From: Allopontixanthobacter sediminis
Lineage (GTDB): Bacteria > Pseudomonadota > Alphaproteobacteria > Sphingomonadales > Sphingomonadaceae
DNA length: 64,000 nt
Assembly (NCBI RefSeq): GCF_009828115.1
Contig: NZ_WTYL01000001.1
Location: 62,001-126,000 of the forward strand
Direction: 5' to 3'
Part shown: positions 8,737 through 17,529 of the stretch, one piece after another
Numbering within the stretch: the first letter of the stretch is position 1
How the letters are laid out: each line of letters opens with the position of its first letter
Notes under the pieces: generated by a model
Seen by the model: the letters and a program-made list of their open reading frames with translations, nothing else
What the model was told of the DNA's origin: nothing
Database searches by the model: none
Position numbers and translations under genes: made by a program

Positions 8737-9374
8737 CGTGCGCTGTACCTTTCGAATGGCTGGTTCAGGCGTCGCAATTCCGATGAAGATAATGAAAACC
8801 CGTCGGGATCGTCACGAATGAGGCCGCGCTGGCTTCGATATGCCTTGAGGGCCATCCATTTGCGGTAACGGTCCTGCTTCAGGGGGAGGCGCCAGAAGCA
8901 ACCCGGCCGCGCATTTTCACCCGGCCAGACGGTGTAGCTCAGATAGCGGCAATCGGGACGCAGCCGGCGTACCGTCGACGCCGCCTCGCGGTGATCGGGG
9001 TGGTCATCGCAAACGGACGGCCCGACGATGGCATCCCACCGGCCCGCGACCGATGCATGAAGCCGGCGGTAGCTGCGGGCGTGACCGCGCCATTCGCTCG
9101 CTCCGCCGTCGGGAAACGCGCAAAACACGATATCGGCGGCGGTCACCCCGATCTGGGCAAGGGCACGGCGGGTCTCTACCGCACGCAGCCTTGCTAGCCG
9201 CTGGGCGGGGTATCGGGTGCTGCTGCGATGGGACGCAGTCCCGTCGGTAACGATAACTACGCGTACACCGACCTGCGCGCGCCGGAGCTGGGCGATCAAG
9301 CCGCCGCAACCGATGACTTCATCGTCGGGATGCGGGGCGATGACCAGTACCCTGGCGGCAGTTCTCGGGATCAC
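8733..9374 (-). CDS. PIG-L family N-deacetylase
   Basis: 213 residues from a GTG at 9374 that overlaps the stop of the preceding gene (GTGA); an upstream in-frame start at 9437 would bury the beginning deep in that gene. The zinc motif HPDDE follows the first strand (VLVIAPHPDDEVIGCGG), and the third ligand lies in DDHPDHREA. PIG-L/LmbE enzymes remove acetyl groups from N-acetylglucosamine-type sugars (GlcNAc-PI, mycothiol and bacillithiol precursors, teicoplanin). The true substrate here is unknown. Translationally coupled to genes on both sides. Confidence 0.9.
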   Translation of the reverse strand: MIPRTAARVLVIAPHPDDEVIGCGGLIAQLRRAQVGVRVVIVTDGTASHRSSTRYPAQRLARLRAVETRRALAQIGVTAADIVFCAFPDGGASEWRGHARSYRRLHASVAGRWDAIVGPSVCDDHPDHREAASTVRRLRPDCRYLSYTVWPGENARPGCFWRLPLKQDRYRKWMALKAYRSQRGLIRDDPDGFSLSSSELRRLNQPFERYSAR

Positions 9375-10411
9375 AGCCGGAGGTCCGGCGCCGCCTGTGC
9401 CAGCATAGCCGCCGCGCCGTCCGGGTTGGGCTGGCAAATATACGTCATCAAGTCGGTCAGCGGGCCGTGAACCGGCGAAGCATGCATCATCGCCTCGACC
9501 CCGACACCGGCCTGGACCCGAGCGATCTGGTCTCGCGCGAGTTCCATCACCGCCACCCGGGCACCCGCCACCCGGTGCACGAGGTCGGGATCCAGTTCGT
9601 CATAGCGCCGGCCCGCGCCCTGCACGGTATCGATGGCCGATTGCGCGTTGGCGAAACATCGGGCGAGGCGGCGTTCCTGCTGCGGATGATCGGTGCGGCC
9701 GCGGCGGTCCAGGTGGTCGCGGAACACGTCGTGGAGAAGCGCGAGCCCGCCAGTCTGCACGGCGACGAAGCGGATCGCGCCAGCGCTGAAGAAGGGCTGC
9801 AACTGGTAATCGCCCGGACCGCCGACCGGTTCGAAAACATCCGGGGTGCTCTTGGTCCAGCGGACGATGTGGCTGCTGGTCCGAGCCATCCCGGCTACCT
9901 TCCACCAGCTGTCATCGACCTCGACGCAGTCAGGATCGAGCGAAACGAAGTAAAGCTGGCAGCGCTCGGGATTGTTGGCGTCCGTCGTCACCAGCGCATG
10001 CGACAGCAACCCGGCGCCCGATGCAAAATTCTTGCCGCCGCGCAGTTTGCCGTCGACGACCTGCAGGGGATCATCGGGTATGTCACTATTCCACACGCCG
10101 AGCCGCGCACCAGATACCGCCAGCGAATTGATGTTCTGGAACTGCTGGGGACTCGCATAGCGCCGGATTAGCTGGAGCGCGTTGACATGGCCTTCGAACA
10201 AGCGGCCAAATGCCAAGTCCGCCGCGCCAGCCGCGATCATCGCCCGCACGCAGGTGGATACGTCGGCTGCCGTTTCGAAGCGGGTCAGGTCGCGGTTTGC
10301 AAAGTCTTCGAAGGCGGCAATGACGGCTGACCGGAATGGCGGTTTAGCGAAAAGCGTACGGAGCTTTCGCGCTTCGGCCAAAGTTATCGCGGGATGGTCT
10401 GTTACAGGCAT
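9371..10411 (-). CDS. acyl-CoA dehydrogenase-like protein of the GT2/PIG-L operon
   Basis: 346 residues, slightly short for an acyl-CoA dehydrogenase (about 380). The middle shows the flavin-fold beta-domain style (VWNSDIPDDPLQVVDGKLRGGKNFASGAG) and the C-terminal half the expected helical bundle (ALLHDVFRDHL... VAVMELARDQIARVQAG). No obvious catalytic glutamate motif such as EGT or GGTNEI is seen, so the reaction is unclear. It overlaps the GT2 gene by 10 bases and the PIG-L gene by 4. The context suggests it acts on a lipid or acyl-modified sugar rather than in beta-oxidation. Confidence 0.75.
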   Translation of the reverse strand: MPVTDHPAITLAEARKLRTLFAKPPFRSAVIAAFEDFANRDLTRFETAADVSTCVRAMIAAGAADLAFGRLFEGHVNALQLIRRYASPQQFQNINSLAVSGARLGVWNSDIPDDPLQVVDGKLRGGKNFASGAGLLSHALVTTDANNPERCQLYFVSLDPDCVEVDDSWWKVAGMARTSSHIVRWTKSTPDVFEPVGGPGDYQLQPFFSAGAIRFVAVQTGGLALLHDVFRDHLDRRGRTDHPQQERRLARCFANAQSAIDTVQGAGRRYDELDPDLVHRVAGARVAVMELARDQIARVQAGVGVEAMMHASPVHGPLTDLMTYICQPNPDGAAAMLAQAAPDLRL

Positions 10412-11538
10412 GCGACTTGACGGTATTGTACGTCAGGCGACGTCTCGAGGGTCTGCAGGATCACGCTTGCTTCGGCCAGAGCGATCGCCGAACGGGGGCC
10501 CGTGTCCGGCGCGATCCGGATCACGAATGCGTCGGCTGTGGTGGACTCGCGCCATGCTCGGACTACCTCCGCGCCGTCCTGCTCGATCCGCAAGGCGTGG
10601 CGCCAGGCGTCGAGCTCCGAACGTATCCGCGCAAAGGCGGATCGGCTGGCACCCTGGCGGCGGTAATGCTCCGCCGCATCACGGGGATCCTCGACCAGGA
10701 TCGGTTCCCTCCGCCGCGTATCGTCATCGAGGCTGCGAAGTGCTGCAGCAAGTCCAGCGGTCGCCCGGCCATCCCGCCGGTCGGAAGTCCGGACTTGGAC
10801 GTTGCAGTCCTGCCGTACCCGCAAGCCGTGGAGTCGTGCGCGCCGAACCAGCGCTTCGTCTTCTCCGTTTGGCAGTCGCGGCAATCCCTCAAGCATGCGA
10901 TAGCCTTCGCGGGTAATTCCGATACTCGCACCGCTGGCATAAGGGTGGGAGGGGTGCGCGTCATAATGGATCGGATCGATCCTGCGGCGGAAGCGGTGCA
11001 AGCGTTCGAGGTAGGTTTCCAGGTCATCGCGGGGCGAGAAATGCGTGTTTCCGGGATTTTCGCAGGTGCGTGTCCGACGGACGAGGCCAGCAATGACATC
11101 GGCATGCCGAAAACCCGCAACATGCGCTTGCAACCAATTCGGGGCTACGATGGAATCTGCATCCGTTGTCAGGATGTGCGTCGCGGCCAATTCACGTGTA
11201 TCGGAAACAGCCGCATCCATCGCCGCACCACGGGCCCTGCCAGCATTGGGGACCGCCGATGGAGAAAGGGTTACGCGATGTACCTTGAACGGAAAACCCG
11301 CCTGGACATGCTCGGTAACGATCTTCTCCGATCCATCAGTGCAACTGTCGAAAGCGATAAAGAGTTCTGGGGGCTCACACCTGTCCATATTCAGAGCAGC
11401 AATACTGCCGAGAAACCGCGGCAGGAGAACTTCTTCGTTGCGAACCGGGACGCAGATCGCGAAGCGATGCCCACGCTCGGCGTAGCTAGAATCTAGGGGG
11501 ACGGGCCGCACATGCGGCCCGTCCTCTGTTCGGTTCAC
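10402..11538 (-). CDS. family 2 glycosyltransferase
   Basis: 378 residues. The GT-A fold opens with FAICVPVRNEEVLLPRFLGSI at about residue 27, and the nucleotide-sugar/metal motif appears as TTDADSIVAPNWL. A RARGAAMDAA helix and a GEDEALVRRARLHG acceptor-site segment follow, all typical GT2 features. No membrane segment, so it is soluble or peripheral. The start overlaps the upstream DUF892 stop by 4 bases (ATGA). A 12-base perfect inverted repeat at 11499-11524 lies within codons 5-14, so an internal start after the hairpin (about residue 11) is an alternative. Confidence 0.88.
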   Translation of the reverse strand: MNRTEDGPHVRPVPLDSSYAERGHRFAICVPVRNEEVLLPRFLGSIAALNMDRCEPPELFIAFDSCTDGSEKIVTEHVQAGFPFKVHRVTLSPSAVPNAGRARGAAMDAAVSDTRELAATHILTTDADSIVAPNWLQAHVAGFRHADVIAGLVRRTRTCENPGNTHFSPRDDLETYLERLHRFRRRIDPIHYDAHPSHPYASGASIGITREGYRMLEGLPRLPNGEDEALVRRARLHGLRVRQDCNVQVRTSDRRDGRATAGLAAALRSLDDDTRRREPILVEDPRDAAEHYRRQGASRSAFARIRSELDAWRHALRIEQDGAEVVRAWRESTTADAFVIRIAPDTGPRSAIALAEASVILQTLETSPDVQYRQVACL

Positions 11539-12044
11539 GAAGCCTTGGCCCCGAGGTTGACGCTGCGCGTGGCGAGATCGCTCATGTATTCGTCCGCCTC
11601 GTAAATATCGGCCACGATGCCGCGGAGGACGTCGGCGTCCTCGTTACGTTCGAGACCGTCGGCAAAGGCCGCGGCAGTGCCAAAGCCGGCAATTCCGTAA
11701 TGGCACATCCGTTGGTACTGGGCGATGATCGCGACATCGCGAACGTCGTTGTCGTCGAAATCTTCTTCCAGCGCGTGCTTGCTGGCTTCTTTCACCAAGC
11801 CTTCCATACCTTTGCAGTGCTCTTTTGCATCGCTTTCGCCGCAATTATCGAGCAATTTCTTGATCTGGTCGGTATGTTCCTGGATACCATCAGCGGAGTT
11901 TTCGAGACGGTCGCCGAGATCGCCGTCACCGGCTGCGCTTGCCATCTTCCGGACGACCTTCACCATCTGGTCATTGGCGGACCACAGGTCGCCGAGTTCT
12001 TCAACATAGAGTTCTTCAAGGTTCTGGGGGGCAGACATAGCCAT
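11535..12044 (-). CDS. DUF892 (YciE/YciF-type) ferritin-like protein
   Basis: 169 residues; first residues of the conserved core LEELYVEELGDLWSANDQMVKVV match the DUF892 helix 1. Four helices follow with Glu/His positions suited to a di-iron site (EHTDQIKKLLD, EADEYMSDLA). Members are stress-induced (YciF, YciE) and may bind iron; the role is not settled. It is the first gene of a five-gene minus-strand run ending at 8155. Whether it belongs to the pathway or only shares transcription is unknown. Confidence 0.88.
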   Translation of the reverse strand: MAMSAPQNLEELYVEELGDLWSANDQMVKVVRKMASAAGDGDLGDRLENSADGIQEHTDQIKKLLDNCGESDAKEHCKGMEGLVKEASKHALEEDFDDNDVRDVAIIAQYQRMCHYGIAGFGTAAAFADGLERNEDADVLRGIVADIYEADEYMSDLATRSVNLGAKAS

Positions 12045-12128
12045 GTTTCCTTTTACCGATTGACAATGTAGCTTGTGGTTCTGCTACGCTCGTGTGCTCG
12101 TTAAGTGCCTAGAAAAACGGACTAACTT

Positions 12129-12653
12129 ATGTTTGTCGACGACCAAATAATCGACCTGGGACTAAGAGCCTTTTGTCTTGCGGCCGCGGCCATGGTGTGG
12201 ATTGTGCTGCTTGTCAGGATCAATGGCCTGCGCTCGTTCTCGAAGATGACAAATTTTGACTTTGTGATGACCGTGGCCATTGGCTCTCTGCTTGCGGGCG
12301 CTTCGCAATCGACTGAATGGACGGCATTCCTGCAGACCCTGCTGGCCATGGCGACATTGTTCTTTGTCCAATGGCTGACCGCGCGATTGCGCAAGGCATC
12401 CGACACCTTCGAAGAGGTGGCCCAGAATTCTCCGGTATTGCTGATGCGGGATGGGGAATTCCTGTACGATGCGCTCGATTCTTCACGCGTTGCGAAAAGT
12501 GACCTGATCGCCAAGCTTCGCGAAGCGAACGTGCTTTCCTTCGATCAGGTCCGTGCTGCGGTGCTGGAAACCACCGGGGATATGTCGATCCTCCACGGTA
12601 GCCACCTGGACGAGGCGTTGCTGAGCGGTGTCAGGAAGCCTGCCTCGGGTTGA
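12129..12653 (+). CDS. DUF421 (YetF-type) membrane protein
   Basis: 174 residues: three N-terminal hydrophobic segments (about 8-28, 48-66, 70-88), then a cytoplasmic domain of about 85 residues. The conserved FSKMTNFDFVMTVAIGSLLAG between helices 1 and 2 and the MRDGEFLYDALDSSRVAKSDLIAKLRE segment are diagnostic of the YetF/YcaP family. The function is undefined; some members affect the envelope or sporulation. Divergently placed from the DUF892 operon, sharing an 84-base intergenic region. Confidence 0.87.
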   Translation: MFVDDQIIDLGLRAFCLAAAAMVWIVLLVRINGLRSFSKMTNFDFVMTVAIGSLLAGASQSTEWTAFLQTLLAMATLFFVQWLTARLRKASDTFEEVAQNSPVLLMRDGEFLYDALDSSRVAKSDLIAKLREANVLSFDQVRAAVLETTGDMSILHGSHLDEALLSGVRKPASG

Positions 12654-12743
12654 CTGCGCTGACGCCACTGGACTTGAACATTTTTTTGAGGAACAGGGCT
12701 GGCTAATTCGCTGCCGAACGCACGTGAAAGTTGGAGATTCCGG

Positions 12744-13484
12744 ATGCTGACCGAACTGTTTCTCAAAGGGCGACTGAGGCAGAACCTCTCGCTCGAAGAA
12801 ACGCGCTCCCTCGAAGCTTCGGTGCGCCGGACAGTCGCACTTCCACCGCGCAAGCAATTGATCGAGCGCGGCCAGCGGATCGATAACAGCTACTATCTCG
12901 TCGAAGGGGCGATGCTTCGCTACGTCGATAACCGCAAGGGAGAACGGCAGCTCGTGTCCGTCGCCATCGCGGGCGACTTCGTGGATTTGCACGGGTATCC
13001 GATGAAGCGGCTCGACCATGCGGTCGGGACCCTGACGAGCTGCGTACTTGCAGAAGTTCCGCACTCGGCGATCACCGACCTGATCAACAAGTTCCCTCAT
13101 CTGGGCCGCGCCATGTGGTTCTCCACCCTTCTCGACGCAGCGATGCACCGCGAATGGATTTTCCGCCTCGGGCGCCTCAACGCGGAAAGCCGGATTGCCC
13201 ATCTGATTTGCGAACTGATAACCCGGCTGCGCTTCGTCGACATGTTCGATGGCCGGAACTTTCCGGTACCTCTTTTACAGCGCGATTACGCAGAGGCATG
13301 CGGAATTACTCCGGTCCACGCGAACCGCAGCTTCAAATCCTTGCGCGAACGGGGCGCTCTGATCTTGCACGGGGAAGGCCGCATCGAGATACTCGACGAG
13401 GCAATGTTAGCCAAGCTCGCGGAATTCGAAGGCGATTACCTCTATGGTTCCGGGGAACTTCAGTTGGGCGAACTGACCGACTGA
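12744..13484 (+). CDS. Crp/Fnr-family transcriptional regulator
   Basis: 246 residues: cyclic-nucleotide-binding-like beta-barrel (about 20-130; IERGQRIDNSYYLVEGAMLRY), dimerisation helix, and a Crp-type winged HTH (about 150-225; YAEACGITPVHANRSFKSLRERG). The four cysteines of oxygen-sensing Fnr are absent, so the effector is unknown. The 3' end overlaps the convergent GT4 gene by 25 bases. This regulator type is abundant in sphingomonads, often beside stress genes, but no target is evident here. Confidence 0.92.
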   Translation: MLTELFLKGRLRQNLSLEETRSLEASVRRTVALPPRKQLIERGQRIDNSYYLVEGAMLRYVDNRKGERQLVSVAIAGDFVDLHGYPMKRLDHAVGTLTSCVLAEVPHSAITDLINKFPHLGRAMWFSTLLDAAMHREWIFRLGRLNAESRIAHLICELITRLRFVDMFDGRNFPVPLLQRDYAEACGITPVHANRSFKSLRERGALILHGEGRIEILDEAMLAKLAEFEGDYLYGSGELQLGELTD

Positions 13485-14518
13485 AGGGTGCGTTCGTAAA
13501 GCTCGCAAATCTCACGTGCCATCCGTGACGCAGCGAACCTGCTTTCGAAACAGGCGCGAATTTGCGCGCGGTCCAGCGCCAGTACTTCGGGCATCCGCGC
13601 CGCGGCTTCTTCGGCGCTTTGGACAATGATTCCGGTAACCCCGTCCTCTACCAGTTCCGGCACGCTTCCGCGCGGCCATGCGATGACCGGGGTGCCGCAC
13701 GCCATCGCCTCGATCAGCACAAGGCCGAACGGCTCGGGCCAGTCGATCGGAAAGATCAGGGCAGCGGCGTTACCCAGAAAGTCCTGCTTTTCCGCGTCGG
13801 TCACGTTGCCGATGTGCTCGATCGGGTGGCTCAGTTCAGGTACCACGACCCGCGCAAAATAGTCGGGGTTCCCGGGATCGACTGGCCCTGCGAGTTTCAG
13901 CGCCATCCGCGCTCCACGCGCCACCGCAATTGCGCGGTCGGGCCGCTTCTGATCCGTCATCCGGCCAAGGAACGCCAGGTATCGACCTTCGCCCCCACCG
14001 GCTTTGTATCTGCCAAGCGGGATGCCGTGATGGACCATCCCAACCAAGGACTCTGCCGGAATATCGCGGGCCTGCCGGTTGGAAATCGCAATCAGCCGTT
14101 CGCCCGGGAACTGGGCGAAATGTGCGGCGTGGTCGGCCTCGTCAGCGCGCCAATGGATTGTTCTGAAGATCGGCGTGTCCGGGACGAGGCCCTGCAGTGC
14201 GCTCGCATGTGCGCTACCGTGCAGGTGAACGACGTCGAACCGAGCGATATGCTGCACGAGGTCTGCCAACTGCGCCGCCTGAAGTACTGCAACCACGCCC
14301 GGCGGAACGGACCGATCTTCGCGTTCGTGCCAAGCAAGCGATTGGTAGGCACCAACATGTTCCGCGCCTGCCAGACCGCTGTCTCCCGCCGCAAACAGGG
14401 TAACCTCGTGCCCGAGTTCCATCTGCGCCTCCGCGAGGTCAGCGATGACGCGCTCGGTCCCCCCGTAAGTTGCGGGAGGGACCGGAAGGATCACCGGCGC
14501 GACATGGGCAATACGCAT
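13460..14518 (-). CDS. family 4 glycosyltransferase
   Basis: 352 residues from the ATG at 14518 (MRIAHVAPVILPVPPATYGG); the frame is open further upstream but this start matches the family. GT-B fold: N-terminal acceptor half with GGTERVIADLAEAQMELGHEVTLFAAGDS, and C-terminal donor half with RYLAFLGRMTDQKRPD and the E-x7-E motif EPFGLVLIEAMACGTPVIAW. It transfers a sugar from a nucleotide donor; the acceptor is unknown. Divergent from the sucrose-phosphate synthase gene, 78 bases away, and probably part of the same sugar cluster. Confidence 0.9.
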   Translation of the reverse strand: MRIAHVAPVILPVPPATYGGTERVIADLAEAQMELGHEVTLFAAGDSGLAGAEHVGAYQSLAWHEREDRSVPPGVVAVLQAAQLADLVQHIARFDVVHLHGSAHASALQGLVPDTPIFRTIHWRADEADHAAHFAQFPGERLIAISNRQARDIPAESLVGMVHHGIPLGRYKAGGGEGRYLAFLGRMTDQKRPDRAIAVARGARMALKLAGPVDPGNPDYFARVVVPELSHPIEHIGNVTDAEKQDFLGNAAALIFPIDWPEPFGLVLIEAMACGTPVIAWPRGSVPELVEDGVTGIIVQSAEEAAARMPEVLALDRAQIRACFESRFAASRMAREICELYERTLQSVSSPN

Positions 14519-14596
14519 GAAGTTAACTTTTATCATCTGTGAAATCAGGAACTTATAGATGTGCCATGAATCCTCTTGGGTGAAAAGGATCATGCT

Positions 14597-16642
14597 GTGA
14601 GAATTTGTCATATTGCGCTTCAAGGGTGTCTGCAGCTTACCAATGTTCCTTACGGGATCACCGCCGACACCGGTGGGCATATCAAGTTCCTGCTGGAACT
14701 GGTGAACGCGAGTGCGCGTGATCCAAATGTCGAAACGATCGATATCGTGACCCGCGGTTTCGTAGATGCGAAACTCGGTAACCAATTTGCCCCTGATGTC
14801 GGCGAAATCCGGAACAAGATCCGGCTAATTCGTCTGGCGGATGGAACTTCCGGATATCTTCCCAAGGAAGATCTGTGGCGTGAGCACGACCGGCTCTGCG
14901 AAGCGTTTGGACTGTTTATCGAGAGCAAGACCCAGCGGCCCGACCTTATTCACGCGCATTATGCAGATGCGGGTATTCTTGCGGCCTATGCCAAGCGCCG
15001 GTTCGGGATCCCCTTCGTATTTACCGGGCATTCCCTTGGGGCGGTCAAGCTGGAAGCAAACGGCGGTGACGCGGATGAAGCACTGACGCGCAGGATCGAT
15101 ATCGAGGAGAGGGTGCTTGCCGAAGCGAACGCGGTAATCGCGAGTTCGCGGGACGAGGCCGAAGCGCAGTACCTCCATTATAACTCGGTCGAAGCCGGGC
15201 GTATTCGGGTCATTCCACCCGGCTGCGACGTGGGTCAGTTTGAAGGATCGCAGGTCAACGAAACGGTGCGTGAGGAAGTTACGCGATTTTTGCGCGATCC
15301 GGACAAGCCGATCATCCTGGCGATTGCCCGGCCAGTGCGTAAAAAGAACCTCATCGCATTGCTCGAAGCGTTCGGCGGCGATGCGGAACTGAAGGATTTG
15401 GCCAATCTCGTGATCGTTGCCGGAAACCGCGAGAATCTTACCGATTTGGAGGACGAATGCGCAGAAGTGATGCGCGAGTTGATCGAAGGCGTTGACCTGC
15501 TCGACCTCTACGGGTCGGTCGCCTACCCGAAAGATCATTCACCCGCCGATATTCCAGCCTATTACGCGTTGGCCCGTGAAAGCGGGGGGGTGTTCGTGAA
15601 CCCGGCGCTCAACGAACCTTTCGGACTGACTTTGCTGGAAGCCGCCGCTGCGCGGGTCCCGGTTGTCGCGACCGACAGCGGCGGCCCCAACGATATTATC
15701 GAGCGCTGCGAAAACGGCTTGCTGGTCTGCCCGACCGACCGCAGCGCAATAGCGGATGCGTGCAAGTCGATCATCGGTGATCGCCGAAAATGGATCCGAT
15801 ACGCTGCCGCCGGGGCGCAAGCGGTAAAGGCATACGACTGGAACGCCCACCGCGATATCTACCACCGCCTCGCGCGGGACCTGACCGCGCCGGTGCCCCA
15901 GGCGAAGACTTTGAGCAAACTCCTGGTGTGCGATATCGACAACACGTTGCTGGGCGATCGGCAGGCGTTGGAGGAATTCCTTTCCTGGCAGGAACGTCTC
16001 GACTGCGACACGGCGGTCGGCATCGCGACCGGGCGCAGCTTCCACAGTGCGCAGGCGATACTCGCAGCTGAAGGTGTTCCGTCACCCACCGTGATCATCA
16101 GTTCCGTGGGCACCCAGATCCACTGGCTCGACCCGCGGCGGCAGTGCTTTACCGAGGATTATGCCTGGAGCGAGCACATCGGCGAGGGCTGGGACCGGGA
16201 CGAGGTCGCGCGGATCGGTGTAGCAGCGGGATTGAAGATGCAGTCACTGCTGGAACAGAAGCCGGGCAAGGTGAGTTTTTTCCTTGGCAGCCTGACCCTT
16301 CAACGCATTCAGGCCGCCTTTGCGCAATCGAGCGCGCCAGTGGAAGTGGTGGTCAGCCATGATCGCTACGTCGACATCCTTCCTGCAAGGTTCGGCAAGG
16401 GGCCCGCGGTCCGCCATGCCGCGAAGACGCTGGGAGTTGAAGCGCGAAAAATTGTCGTGGCCGGCGATAGCGGGAACGATCTGTCGATGCTCAAGGATGC
16501 GCCGCTACCGATTGTCGTCGGAAACTGGAGCGACGGGCTGGGCGAGAATCCCGAACTGCGCCACGCTTATGTCGCAAAGGCTACCCACGCGGCCGGGGTG
16601 ATGGAAGGTGTGCGGTATTACCAATCGAAGAAAAGCTGGTAA
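14597..16642 (+). CDS. sucrose-phosphate synthase fused to HAD sucrose-phosphate phosphatase
   Basis: 681 residues from a GTG at 14597, seven bases after AAGGA; a TTG at 14576 is the alternative. The GT4 domain (about 1-430) carries the SPS-like entry LTNVPYGITADTGGHIKF, a HAHYADAG segment, FTGHSLG, and the ExxE donor motif FGLTLLEAAAARVPVVAT. From about 440 a HAD-IIB phosphatase domain starts with CDIDNTLL (nucleophile Asp446) and ends with VVAGDSGNDLSML. The two activities make sucrose-6-phosphate from UDP-glucose and fructose-6-phosphate and then dephosphorylate it, giving sucrose as a compatible solute. The following GT2 start overlaps its stop by one base. Confidence 0.9.
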   Translation: MRICHIALQGCLQLTNVPYGITADTGGHIKFLLELVNASARDPNVETIDIVTRGFVDAKLGNQFAPDVGEIRNKIRLIRLADGTSGYLPKEDLWREHDRLCEAFGLFIESKTQRPDLIHAHYADAGILAAYAKRRFGIPFVFTGHSLGAVKLEANGGDADEALTRRIDIEERVLAEANAVIASSRDEAEAQYLHYNSVEAGRIRVIPPGCDVGQFEGSQVNETVREEVTRFLRDPDKPIILAIARPVRKKNLIALLEAFGGDAELKDLANLVIVAGNRENLTDLEDECAEVMRELIEGVDLLDLYGSVAYPKDHSPADIPAYYALARESGGVFVNPALNEPFGLTLLEAAAARVPVVATDSGGPNDIIERCENGLLVCPTDRSAIADACKSIIGDRRKWIRYAAAGAQAVKAYDWNAHRDIYHRLARDLTAPVPQAKTLSKLLVCDIDNTLLGDRQALEEFLSWQERLDCDTAVGIATGRSFHSAQAILAAEGVPSPTVIISSVGTQIHWLDPRRQCFTEDYAWSEHIGEGWDRDEVARIGVAAGLKMQSLLEQKPGKVSFFLGSLTLQRIQAAFAQSSAPVEVVVSHDRYVDILPARFGKGPAVRHAAKTLGVEARKIVVAGDSGNDLSMLKDAPLPIVVGNWSDGLGENPELRHAYVAKATHAAGVMEGVRYYQSKKSW

Positions 16643-17529
16643 TGGAGCAATCGGATGTCTCGGTGCTTACCCTGGTAAGGGGTAGGCAGAGCCATTTCGA
16701 CCATTTGATCGCTGGTCTGCGGGCGCAGGTCGCGTTTCCCGAAGAACTCATTGTCGCACATATGCAGGACGAGCCGCCCGCAGTGCCGAAAGACATGCCG
16801 TTCGCCGTGCGGATGGTTCATGTCCCGGGTGAACGGCTTCCGCTAGCCAAGGCGCGCAACGCTGCGGCGCAGCTAGCTAGCGGCGAGGTGCTCGCTCTCC
16901 TCGACGTGGACTGCATTCCCGGGCCGCACTTTGTTCGCCGCGCTTCCGAAGTCGTCGCCGAAACCGAGATGGGGGTGTTCCTGCCGGAAGTCGGATATCT
17001 GCCCGCGAGACGGGAAGGCTGGATGAATTCCGCCACCGGGATGCCCGATTTCGGTTTGATCGCCCGTTCGTCGCAGCGCCATCCTGCCAAACCCGACCTT
17101 GCCGGGGTGTCGGTTGCCCGCATTTCAGGTCACCGCGAATTGTGGGGGCTGGCGTTCATCCTGCACCGCCAGACGTGGGCGTCGGTGGGCGGAATGGACG
17201 AACATTATATCGGCTATGGCGGCGAGGAGACCGACTTTGCTCAGCGGTTGAAGCAGGCCGGGAGCGGGTTGTTCTGGCTTGGCGGGACCGTCTGCTATCA
17301 CCAGCATCACCGGGTCCATGTTCCCCCGTTACAGCATTTCGATGCGATCCTGGAAAATGCCCGCCGCTACCGCCGCAAATGGGGGGACTGGTGCATGACG
17401 TATTGGCTCGACCAGTTCGAGGAAATGGGTCTGGTCACCCGCAACAGCATCGCGTTGACGAAAGTGCGTGCCCCGACTGAAGATGAGATCGCCCAAAGCC
17501 TTCAGGGTGACGACGTCCGGTTCAGTTAG
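16642..17529 (+). CDS. GT2-like glycosyltransferase with galactosyltransferase-type C-terminus
   Basis: 295 residues. The N-terminus VSVLTLVRGRQSHFDHLIAGL and LPLAKARNAAAQLASGEVLALLDVDCIPGP give the GT-A fold and DxD motif. The C-terminal half has ISGHRELWGLAFILHR and GYGGEETDFAQRLKQAG, the signature of glycosyltransferase C-terminal (galactosyltransferase-like) domains. Its start shares one base with the SPS stop, so it is translationally coupled. A role in extending or modifying a sucrose-like product, or in making a related glycoside, is inference. It converges with the GT-B gene, overlapping by 8 bases. Confidence 0.85.
   Translation: MEQSDVSVLTLVRGRQSHFDHLIAGLRAQVAFPEELIVAHMQDEPPAVPKDMPFAVRMVHVPGERLPLAKARNAAAQLASGEVLALLDVDCIPGPHFVRRASEVVAETEMGVFLPEVGYLPARREGWMNSATGMPDFGLIARSSQRHPAKPDLAGVSVARISGHRELWGLAFILHRQTWASVGGMDEHYIGYGGEETDFAQRLKQAGSGLFWLGGTVCYHQHHRVHVPPLQHFDAILENARRYRRKWGDWCMTYWLDQFEEMGLVTRNSIALTKVRAPTEDEIAQSLQGDDVRFS

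Noticed and set aside
9375-9437. Upstream start of the PIG-L gene at 9437
   Set aside because: It adds a Gly/Arg-rich extension inside the preceding gene; the GTGA overlap at 9374 is the better start.
10417-11496. 359-codon frame antisense to the GT2 gene
   Set aside because: No family features; the minus strand holds the GT2 motifs and the operon overlaps.
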